Shown: positions 1-6,842 of the stretch, in pieces
Numbering within the stretch: the first letter of the stretch is position 1
Layout of the letters: each line of letters begins with the position of its first letter
NCBI GenBank assembly: GCA_034666665.1
Contig: JAXDLK010000085.1
Location: 1 to 24,530 of the forward strand
Reading direction: 5' to 3'
DNA length: 24,530 bases
Source: JAXDLK01 sp034666665
Lineage (GTDB): Bacteria; Desulfobacterota; Binatia; JACPRU01
Position numbers and translations under genes: made by a program
Notes under the pieces: generated by a model
Told to the model about the DNA's origin: nothing
The model's input: only the letters and a program-made list of their open reading frames with translations
Databases searched by the model: none

Positions 1-1569
1 ACGATCGACCCGATCCGCGCCGCGGCCGCGGGCTACGCCGTCGCGATCCAGGACGTCCGCGGGCGGTGGGCATCCGAAGGCGGGCCCTTCTTCCTCTACC
101 GCAACGAGTTCGCCGACGGCTTCGACACGGTGGCCTGGGCGGCGGGTCTGCCGTACGGCGACGGTAAGGTCGGAGCGTACGGCGTCTCCTACATGGGGGC
201 GACGTCTTGGCAGACCGCGACCACCGCGCCGCCGGCGCTCGGCGCGATCGCACCGACGACGGCGCCGAACGACTTCTGGGAAGACCACATCTGGCGCGAC
301 GGCGCACTCCTGCTCGGCACGCTGGCGATGTGGTCGACGCAAGCGATCGGCCCTTCGGCGCTGCTGCGCTCGAAAACGCCGGACCTCGTTCCCGCGCTGC
401 TCCGTCTGGTCGACGACATCGACGGCTTCGATGAGCGCATGTGGCACCTGCCGCTGTCGACGTTCCCGCCGGCGCGGCCCGATCGGCCGGGATTCCTGGA
501 CTTCTTCTTCGAGGTGCTGCGGCACCCGGCGCGGGATGATTTCAACCGCTCGCTGCTGGTCGCCGACCGGCACGGATCGGTGCGTGTTCCGGCGCTGATC
601 ATCGCCGGGTGGCACGACCTCCTGCTGGCCGCCGACCTCGAGCACTACCGCCGGATGCGCACGGAAGCCGCCACCGACGAGGCACGCGAGCGGACGCGCA
701 TCGTCATCGGTCCGTGGTCGCACGGGAGCTTCCTGAACGTCGTCGGCGAGCGCGACTTCGGCTTCCGGGCGAGCGGCTTCTTCATGGATCTTCGCGAGGA
801 CCTGACGTCGCTCCACCTCCGCTGGTTCGACCGGTGGCTCAAGGGGAAGCGGAACGGAGTCGACGAGGAGCCGCCGGTCCGCCTCTTCGTACAGGGGATC
901 GACCGCTGGCGAGACGAGCACGAGTGGCCGCTCGCTCGCGCGCGCCCGACGCCGCTCTACCTCGGTAGCACCGGGCGCCTCGGCTTCGCGCCACCGGCGA
1001 CGACGGACCCTCCCGACAGCTACGTCTACGATCCGCACCAGCCGTGCCCGACCCGAGGCGGCACGCTGCTGATGCCGCGGACCTACCCGGCCGGCCCCGT
1101 CGATCAGGCGCCGATCCTCTCCCGCCGCGACGTCCTCGCGTACCGCTCCGAGCCGCTGACGGCCGATGTCGAGGTCACCGGCCCCGTGACCTGCGTCCTG
1201 TGGGCGGCGACCACCGGGCGCGACACCGACTGGATGGTGAAGCTCTGCGACGTTCACCCCGACGGCCGCACGCTGAACGTCTGCGACGGCGTTCTCCGCG
1301 CGCGCTATTCTCGTTCGACGGAGACGCCGGAGCTACTTCCCGCCGGCCAGCCGCACCGTCTCGAGATCCGGCTGTGGGCGACGTCGATGGTGTTCCGTGC
1401 CGGCCACCGGTTCTGCGTGCTGGTCACCTCGAGCGACTTCCCGCGCTACGACCGGAACCTGAACAGCGGAGAGCTCGGCATCGACTCGGATCGCATGGTC
1501 GCCGCGCTGCAAACCGTCTTCCACGACGCCGAGCGCCCTTCACACATCCTGCTGCCGATCGTGCCTTGA
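1..1569 (+). CDS. CocE/NonD family alpha/beta hydrolase (X-Pro dipeptidyl-peptidase type), 5' truncated
   Basis: The open frame enters at base 1 and gives 522 visible residues, so perhaps 40-60 N-terminal residues are missing at the window edge. The family hydrolyses ester or amide bonds (cocaine esterase, glutaryl-7-ACA acylase, Xaa-Pro dipeptidyl-peptidases). The nucleophile elbow YGVSYMG places the catalytic Ser at bases 187-189. The Asp of GWHDLL is at 616-618 and the His of GPWSHGSF at 721-723, so the triad is complete. The conserved QDVRGRWASEGG strand-turn precedes the elbow. The C-terminal third, from about base 950, looks like the beta-sandwich (PF08530-type) domain that lines the active site in this family. 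No signal peptide can be judged because the start is missing. The SDR gene follows 34 nt downstream on the same strand, so co-transcription is plausible. The substrate cannot be read from the sequence. Confidence 0.9.
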   Translation, partial: TIDPIRAAAAGYAVAIQDVRGRWASEGGPFFLYRNEFADGFDTVAWAAGLPYGDGKVGAYGVSYMGATSWQTATTAPPALGAIAPTTAPNDFWEDHIWRDGALLLGTLAMWSTQAIGPSALLRSKTPDLVPALLRLVDDIDGFDERMWHLPLSTFPPARPDRPGFLDFFFEVLRHPARDDFNRSLLVADRHGSVRVPALIIAGWHDLLLAADLEHYRRMRTEAATDEARERTRIVIGPWSHGSFLNVVGERDFGFRASGFFMDLREDLTSLHLRWFDRWLKGKRNGVDEEPPVRLFVQGIDRWRDEHEWPLARARPTPLYLGSTGRLGFAPPATTDPPDSYVYDPHQPCPTRGGTLLMPRTYPAGPVDQAPILSRRDVLAYRSEPLTADVEVTGPVTCVLWAATTGRDTDWMVKLCDVHPDGRTLNVCDGVLRARYSRSTETPELLPAGQPHRLEIRLWATSMVFRAGHRFCVLVTSSDFPRYDRNLNSGELGIDSDRMVAALQTVFHDAERPSHILLPIVP

Positions 1570-1603
1570 AGCCCGCGGGCGCCCCCGGCGGTGTGTCCGC
1601 GCC

Positions 1604-2302
1604 ATGACGACGGAGCTCAGGCGTGCGCTCGTCACCGGAGCGTCGAGCGGAATCGGCCGAGCGATCGCGCTCGAGCTCGCGGCCCGCGGCTTCGCGCTCG
1701 AGCTCGTCGGCCGAAGCCGCGAGCGGCTCGATGCCGTCGTCCGTGACGTCGCCCACAGAGCACGCGCGCACGAGGCCGATCTCCTCGACGACCTGCAGGT
1801 GGCCGCGATCGCGCGCGCCGTGACCCGCCTCGATCTCCTCGTGCATGCGGCCGGAGCGGTGGCGCTCGGCGCGGTCGGCGATGCGCCGATCGGCGACCTC
1901 GATCACCAGTACCGCGCCAACCTGCGCGTCCCGTTTCTGCTCACGCAGGCGCTGCTGCCACTGCTGCGCGCATCACGCGGGCAAGTGGTGTTCGTCAACT
2001 CCGGAGCCGGACTGGATGCGCGCGCGGGATGGGCCGCCTACGCGGCGACCAAACACGCGCTCCGCGCTCTGGCGAACGCCTTGCGCGAGGAGGAGCAGCC
2101 GCGCGGCGTCCGCGTCCTCAGCGTCTATCCCGGGCGAACGGCCACCCCGATGCAGGAGGCGGTCCACCGGATGGAAGGGCGGGAATACGATCCCAGCCGC
2201 TTCTTGCAGCCGGAGGACGTCGCCACGCAGATCGCAGCCGCGATCGAGCTGCCCGAGCGCGCCGCGGTCCTCGATCTGTCGATACGGCCGACGCGAGCGT
2301 AA
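1604..2302 (+). CDS. Short-chain dehydrogenase/reductase (SDR family)
   Basis: This 232-aa classical SDR is an NAD(P)-dependent oxidoreductase with a Rossmann fold. The cofactor motif TGASSGIG is at residues 11-18, a structural Asn at 106 (YRAN), the catalytic Ser at 133 (VNSGAG) and the catalytic pair Tyr146/Lys150 in YAATK. Arg37 and Arg39 after the second strand (LVGRSRER) suggest NADP preference, which is inference. The length is close to the usual 240-260 aa. No strong Shine-Dalgarno precedes the ATG; it lies 34 nt after the CocE-type hydrolase stop, so translation may depend on coupling. The substrate is unknown. The hydrolase upstream and acyl-CoA dehydrogenase downstream suggest catabolism of a small organic or lipid-derived compound. 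Confidence 0.9.
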   Translation: MTTELRRALVTGASSGIGRAIALELAARGFALELVGRSRERLDAVVRDVAHRARAHEADLLDDLQVAAIARAVTRLDLLVHAAGAVALGAVGDAPIGDLDHQYRANLRVPFLLTQALLPLLRASRGQVVFVNSGAGLDARAGWAAYAATKHALRALANALREEEQPRGVRVLSVYPGRTATPMQEAVHRMEGREYDPSRFLQPEDVATQIAAAIELPERAAVLDLSIRPTRA

Positions 2303-2474
2303 GGCGCCCGGCCGGCTCGGCGCGGGGCCTCGGCCGTCAGCGCATCAGCGAGCGACGACATTCGAGGCACCCGCCGGACGATTTGACTCTCGCGAGCAGC
2401 GCCGAGGCCGAGCCCCTCGTCGAGCCATCCGCCGCGCGCCTTGACGACGTCGGCGCCCGGAGAGAAACAGCGCC

Positions 2475-3722
2475 ATGGACTTCGAGATCCCCGAGGAGAT
2501 CCGCCGCAAGCTGACCGAGCTCGACGAGTTCATCGAGAGCGAGATCGCGCCGCTCGAGCGCGAGAACGTGCAGTATTTCGACCATCGTCGCGAGTGGGCG
2601 CGCACCGACTGGGAGAACGACGGCGTGCCCCGCCACGAGTGGGAGGAGCTGCTCGGAGAGATGCGCCGCCGCGCGGACCATGCCGGACACCTCCGCTTCG
2701 CGCTGCCGAAGGCGCTCGGCGGTCAGGACGGGTCCAACCTGGCGATGGCGATCATCCGCGAGCACCTCGCGCACAAAGGTCTCGGCCTGCACAACGACCT
2801 GCAGAACGAATCGTCGATCGTCGGCAACTTCCCGCTCGTCCACGTGGTCCACCAGATGGGCACCCGCGAGCAGAAGGAGGAGCTGCTCGAAGGCATGATC
2901 ACCGGCTCGGTGCGCATGGGATTCGGCCTGACGGAGCCGCACCACGGCAGTGACGCCACCTGGCTCGAGACCACCGCGGTCCGGAGCGGCGACGAGTGGG
3001 TGATCAACGGCATGAAGCGCTTCAACAGCGGGATGCACAGCGCGACGCACGACCTGGTGTTCGCGCGAAGCTCGGGGAAGCCCGGCGATGCCCGCGGCAT
3101 CACCGCCTACATCGTGCCGACGTCGACCGAGGGAGTCTCCGTCGACTTCATGTGGTGGACGTTCAACATGCCGTCCGATCACCCGGAGGTCACGTTCCGG
3201 GACGTTCGCGTGCCGCACCGGACGATCCTCGGCGAGGAAGGCGAAGGCCTGGCGGCGGCGCAGCACTTCGTCCACGAGAACCGCATTCGTCAGGCGGCTT
3301 CAGGGGTCGGCGCCGCGCAGTACTGCGTCGACGAGAGCGTGCGCTACGCGCGCGAACGCATCGTGTTCGGCAAGCCGCTGGCCGTGAACCAGGCGATCCA
3401 GTGGCCGCTGGTCGAGCTCGCGACCGAGTGCGAGATGGTCCGGAACCTCGTCTACAAGACGGCGATCGAGCTCGATCGCAAGCGGCACCTCGACGTCAGC
3501 CACATGGTGTCGATGTGCAATTACCGAGCGAACCGTCTGGTCTGCGAAGCCGCCGACCGCGCGATCCAGGTTCACGGCGGCATCGGCTACACGCGGCACA
3601 AGCCGTTCGAGCACATCTACCGCCACCACCGGCGCTACCGCATCACCGAGGGATCCGAGGAGATCCAGATGCGGCGGGTCGCACAGCAGCTGTTCGGTTT
3701 CGGCAAACCGAAGGGGTCGTAG
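2475..3722 (+). CDS. Acyl-CoA dehydrogenase
   Basis: This 415-aa FAD-dependent acyl-CoA dehydrogenase catalyses alpha,beta-dehydrogenation of an acyl-CoA and passes electrons to ETF. The FAD/substrate motif MGFGLTEPHHGSD lies near residues 154-166. The C-terminal helical domain carries QVHGGIGYTRHKPFEHIYRHHR. It ends with TEGSEEIQ, whose first Glu (about residue 392) sits where the MCAD-type catalytic base is found, so the protein should be active alone, unlike the paired subunits near 16.6-18.9 kb. Length matches the family (380-420). The ATG is preceded by GGAGAG about 10 nt upstream. Its TAG stop is partly made from the first bases of the palindromic element at 3721, so the C-terminus may have been altered by that insertion. 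The chain-length class is not determinable. Confidence 0.95.
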   Translation: MDFEIPEEIRRKLTELDEFIESEIAPLERENVQYFDHRREWARTDWENDGVPRHEWEELLGEMRRRADHAGHLRFALPKALGGQDGSNLAMAIIREHLAHKGLGLHNDLQNESSIVGNFPLVHVVHQMGTREQKEELLEGMITGSVRMGFGLTEPHHGSDATWLETTAVRSGDEWVINGMKRFNSGMHSATHDLVFARSSGKPGDARGITAYIVPTSTEGVSVDFMWWTFNMPSDHPEVTFRDVRVPHRTILGEEGEGLAAAQHFVHENRIRQAASGVGAAQYCVDESVRYARERIVFGKPLAVNQAIQWPLVELATECEMVRNLVYKTAIELDRKRHLDVSHMVSMCNYRANRLVCEAADRAIQVHGGIGYTRHKPFEHIYRHHRRYRITEGSEEIQMRRVAQQLFGFGKPKGS

Positions 3723-3882
3723 TGTCCTGAGTCGGAAGTCCGTTGCGCGAGGCCGGCGGCTATCACGGTCGAGGGCAAGGCGCGACGACGAGGAATATCG
3801 GGGAATATTTCGAGGAGTCGGAACGCAGCCATCGGCGGTGAGAGCCCCGGAATCGCGTGACGGACTTCCGACTCCGGACACT
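3721..3882. mobile_element. MITE- or REP-like palindromic element
   Basis: Terminal arms 3721-3743 and 3860-3882 are inverted copies of each other, 22 of 23 positions matching (core GTCGGAAGTCCGT against ACGGACTTCCGAC). With one 1-nt gap and scattered mismatches the complementarity continues inward to about 3766 on the left and 3838 on the right. The whole 162-bp unit could therefore fold as one long hairpin. The flanks are CGT at 3718-3720 and CGT at 3883-3885, a possible 3-bp target duplication, though 3 bp can occur by chance. It contains no gene and is bounded by two unrelated genes. A non-autonomous transposable element or extragenic palindromic repeat is inferred; only one copy is present in this window. 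Confidence 0.6.
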
Positions 3883-3918
3883 CGTCTGCAGAGCCGGAGC
3901 CGCGACATCGCAGGCCCC

Positions 3919-4824
3919 GTGCTCGCGCGCTGCATGGTGGCCGCCGCGGCGCTCCTCCTGTCGCTGGGGGGAGATGCTGGCGCCACCGATCGCATGCAAG
4001 AGCCGCCGCCGACCGTCGTCGATCGTCTGCCGGTCGAGCCTCCCGCGCCCGAAGGGAGCGCTCCAGCGCTGTCCGCCGCGGCGGGAGTGATCTTCACCAG
4101 CGAGTACGTCGATCAAGGATTGCTGGTCGAGGATCAGGGCGCGATGGCGCGACCGTTCGCGCAGCTCGGCGTGCAGGTCCACGAAGACGTCATGCTCGTC
4201 GCGGGTGGCCTCGCGAGCTTCCACGACGAGCACACCGACGCGGCGACGACCGACGGACCCGGCGAGCGGGCCGAGCGCCGGGCGTTCTATCAGGTCGACT
4301 GGCAGGCCGGTCTCTCGCTCTCCGTCTGGCGCTTCGGGGTCACGCCGCTGCACGTCGATTCGCGGAGCCCGAGCCATGCCTTCGCGCGCAGGACGACGCT
4401 CGACGTCCTCACCTCGTTCGACGATCACGATCTCTTCGGCGGCCGCTTCGCGCTCTATCCGTCGGCGGACTTCTCGATCGAGACGCGCGGGAAGTCGGGG
4501 ACGGGAGAGAGCAAGGGCTTCTACGTCCAGCCGGGAATCAAGCCGAGCTATCTCTGCTATCGCCGGCAGCCGCTCTCGCTCGAGCTGTCGCTGCCGATCT
4601 CGACCGGTCTCGGCTTCGACGACTTCTACGCCGGCGACGAGCGTCACGGCTTCTCGTCCGTCGGTGTCACCGCTCTCGCGGCGATCGATGGCGGCTACCT
4701 GCCGGCGCTCGAGTGGCAGATCGCGCCAGGAGTCGCCTGGGTGCACCTGAATCGCGACGCGCAGAGCTCCGACGTGCGCGCCGAGCGGGTCGTCTTCGGC
4801 ATGACGCTCGCGGCCAGCTTCTGA
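3919..4824 (+). CDS. Putative outer-membrane beta-barrel protein (TorF/porin-like)
   Basis: This is about 301 aa from the GTG chosen here. The frame is open further upstream to 3838, but that region lies inside the palindromic element, so I moved the start to GTG 3919. That gives a compact signal peptide (LARCMVAAAALLLSLGG, cleavage near DAGA). ATG 3934 is the alternative. No clear ribosome binding site is visible. After a proline-rich linker, the segment AAGVIFTSEYVDQG begins the mature domain. It resembles the first strands of TorF-like porins, where TSDYVFRG is typical. The rest alternates polar and hydrophobic residues and ends in MTLAASF, with a terminal Phe as in outer-membrane barrels. 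No enzyme motif is seen. The stop lies 15 nt from that of the convergent LysM gene. The specific role is unknown. Confidence 0.6.
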   Translation: MLARCMVAAAALLLSLGGDAGATDRMQEPPPTVVDRLPVEPPAPEGSAPALSAAAGVIFTSEYVDQGLLVEDQGAMARPFAQLGVQVHEDVMLVAGGLASFHDEHTDAATTDGPGERAERRAFYQVDWQAGLSLSVWRFGVTPLHVDSRSPSHAFARRTTLDVLTSFDDHDLFGGRFALYPSADFSIETRGKSGTGESKGFYVQPGIKPSYLCYRRQPLSLELSLPISTGLGFDDFYAGDERHGFSSVGVTALAAIDGGYLPALEWQIAPGVAWVHLNRDAQSSDVRAERVVFGMTLAASF

Positions 4825-4839
4825 GCCGCCGCGTTCGGC

Positions 4840-5589
4840 TCAACGCGCGTAGACTTCCCAGCTCGCGTAGCGGAGCACCTGCCCGATGCGCAGGCTGCCG
4901 GCGTCGCGGACGCCGTTCTGCCGCGCGATCTCGGCGGAGCTCACGCCCTTCTTGCGAGCAATCCCGCTCAGCGTGTCGCCCGACTGGACCGTGTACGTCC
5001 AGCGATCGCCGGCTTCCTGGTACGCCTCTCGCGTCGCCGGGTTCCACACCAGCCGCGTGCCGTTCCGCTTCGCATCCTGCGCGCCTTCGACGTGCACGCG
5101 GGAAAACGCCTTGACGTACTGTCCGCCCTCCCAGAACCAGGTCTCGACCTCGCGCTTGCGATAGAGCGAGGGGATGTTCGCCTCGAGCACCCGCTCGATC
5201 TGCCATCGCCCGTTCACCTTCGGCCGATCGGTGACGTAGGAGGACGGCGCGCCCTTGGCGTCGAAGACGAGCTGCAACCGGCCGCCGGCGGCGACGAAGT
5301 GAAAGCTCGGAACGTACGCGTACGGATCGGCGCCGCGGCGTCCCTGGATGACGTATACCGGAGTGCCGTCACCGAGATCCTGCACCGACACGTCGAACCG
5401 CTGCGAGAAGTTCGAGGGAGCACGCGGATCGCGTCGCTCGCCGACCTGGCGGCACGCTTCGTCCGGATTCGAGACCGCCACCCGCGCAAGCACGGCGTCC
5501 ACGCACGAGCCGCCACCGGCCGCGAGCGCCGATGCCGCGGAGGTCGCAGTGACGATCGCCAGAGCGGCGAGCACGTACCGGCGAATCAC
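4840..5589 (-). CDS. Exported LysM domain protein
   Basis: This is a 249-aa protein from the GTG at 5589. The frame stays open upstream, but this start gives a normal signal peptide (VIRRYVLAALAIVTATSAAS, cleavage near ALAAGG). It also lies just downstream of the AI-2E-family gene stop, 56 nt away, on the same strand. The C-terminal about 50 residues form one LysM module (YTVQSGDTLSGIARKKGV, then NGVRDAGSLRIGQVLRY), which binds N-acetylglucosamine-containing glycans such as peptidoglycan. The 150-residue middle region has beta-rich character with WFWEGG and TRLVWNPATREAY and matches no family I recognise. Cys residues near the mature N-terminus (SCVDAV, EACRQV) could form a disulfide. A periplasmic, cell-wall-associated role is inferred. 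Confidence 0.75.
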   Translation of the reverse strand: MIRRYVLAALAIVTATSAASALAAGGGSCVDAVLARVAVSNPDEACRQVGERRDPRAPSNFSQRFDVSVQDLGDGTPVYVIQGRRGADPYAYVPSFHFVAAGGRLQLVFDAKGAPSSYVTDRPKVNGRWQIERVLEANIPSLYRKREVETWFWEGGQYVKAFSRVHVEGAQDAKRNGTRLVWNPATREAYQEAGDRWTYTVQSGDTLSGIARKKGVSSAEIARQNGVRDAGSLRIGQVLRYASWEVYAR

Positions 5590-5645
5590 GCGACGGCCGT
5601 GTAGCCCAAGGTGTCCGCGAGGTCGAGACCGCGCGATCGCCTGGA

Positions 5646-6758
5646 TCACGGCTCGAGGAACTCGCCGACCGCGGCCAGCGGCTTGATCTCGTCGCAGAGG
5701 ATCTTGAACATCACGAGCATCGGCACGGCGAGCAGCGCCCCGGCGATGCCCCAGAGCCATGCCCAGAACGTCACCGCGAGAAAGATCACGATCGGGTTCA
5801 GCTCGAGCCGCCGTCCGAGAAGCGCCGGGGTGATCAGGTTCGCCTCGACGGCATGGAAGCAAAGATAGACCGCCGGCGGCACCAGCGCCCACCCGAGGTG
5901 GTCGAACATGACGACGCCGACGAGCGCGAGCACGACCGAGCCGGTGAGCGGCCCGATGTACGGAACGTAGTTGAAGACGGCCGCCATCACCCCCCAGAGG
6001 ACCGGGTTGGGCATTCCCAGAAGGTACATCGCGATCCCCACGACGATTCCGAGACCGCCATTGATCAGCGTCACCGTCAGGAGATAGGCGGCGATCCGCT
6101 CCTCGATCTCACGCGCGATCTCGAGGGCGAGCTTCTTGTCCTCGAGCGTGGGCAAGACCCGCACGAGCTTCCGCAGGAACAGGTCCTCGGACGCGAGCAG
6201 GAAGTACAGCAGGATCACGGTGACGAGCGCCCCGCCGAGAAAGTCGTGCGCCTGGGTGAAGACGTTGACGCTGTCTTCCTTGACCGCGACGCCTTTCGCA
6301 GCCTCGCCCATTTTCGTCAGGTGCTGCACCTGGTCCGCTGCCTTCGCCATCTGATCGAAGGGCCTGCGAAAGGCACGCGCCTTGTACTCGATCTGGCGGA
6401 GGCTCTCGGGTGCCGTCAGCAACCACGCGGTCGCCGGCCCCGACAGCGCGTAGGCGCCGTAGAAGACGGTCGTCATCAGCAGCACGAGGATCATTCCCGC
6501 CGAAAGCGGGGCAGGGACGCCCTGGCGCTTCGCCCCGCGGACGATCGGGCCGAGGATGAAGGCGAGCAGCGCCGCGAGCACCACCGGCAAGATGAACGCG
6601 CGAGCGAAGTAGAGGGTGTAGAACGTCGCGAGCGTGAAGAGGCCCGTCAGCGCGACCGATCGGATGTCGATCGGGACGTCGAAGAGCGCGCCGAGGTCCC
6701 TGGTTTCGGGCTGATCGGGTCCCGGTTCCGGACCCGGGTCGCGTTTCGGCGAGCTCAT
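5646..6758 (-). CDS. AI-2E family transporter / permease-like membrane protein
   Basis: This 370-aa integral membrane protein belongs to the AI-2E transporter family (PF01594; TqsA, YdiK, PerM relatives). Members are assigned to efflux of autoinducer-2 or to ion transport, and most are uncharacterised. Hydrophobic segments occur near residues 35-55, 58-75, 88-110, 172-190, 228-250, 258-290 and 300-355. The family hallmark VFNYVPYIGPLTGSVV lies near residue 265 and is followed by TPALLGRRLELNPIVIFLAV. The soluble loop between the third and fourth segments is typical. A proline-rich cytosolic N-terminus (about 30 aa) precedes the first helix. GAGGG ends only 3 nt before the ATG, which is tight. 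An 18-bp perfect palindrome lies 24-41 nt upstream. The LysM gene follows, so they may be co-transcribed. The transported molecule cannot be inferred. Confidence 0.9.
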   Translation of the reverse strand: MSSPKRDPGPEPGPDQPETRDLGALFDVPIDIRSVALTGLFTLATFYTLYFARAFILPVVLAALLAFILGPIVRGAKRQGVPAPLSAGMILVLLMTTVFYGAYALSGPATAWLLTAPESLRQIEYKARAFRRPFDQMAKAADQVQHLTKMGEAAKGVAVKEDSVNVFTQAHDFLGGALVTVILLYFLLASEDLFLRKLVRVLPTLEDKKLALEIAREIEERIAAYLLTVTLINGGLGIVVGIAMYLLGMPNPVLWGVMAAVFNYVPYIGPLTGSVVLALVGVVMFDHLGWALVPPAVYLCFHAVEANLITPALLGRRLELNPIVIFLAVTFWAWLWGIAGALLAVPMLVMFKILCDEIKPLAAVGEFLEP

Positions 6759-6781
6759 GAACCCTCATTTATCGCGCGCGA

Positions 6782-6799
6782 CCGTTGCGCGCGCAACGG
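6782..6799. promoter_or_regulatory. 18-bp perfect palindrome upstream of the AI-2E-family gene
   Basis: CCGTTGCGCGCGCAACGG is identical to its reverse complement. It sits in the 84-nt gap between the ligD stop and the AI-2E-family start. No T-run follows on the - strand, which argues against an intrinsic terminator for ligD. On the - strand, TTGCGC inside the palindrome is 17 nt from GATAAA (6768-6773), a weak -35/-10 pair. An operator overlapping that promoter is possible but inferred. Confidence 0.35.
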
Positions 6800-6842
6800 C
6801 CGCGCTCGGCACCGCGAATCACGACGTGTGCGTGGCGGGGGT

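Noticed and set aside
3838..3918. Upstream extension of the barrel-protein gene to the start at 3838
   Set aside because: The extension is made of palindromic-element sequence and would put about 27 charged residues before the signal peptide.
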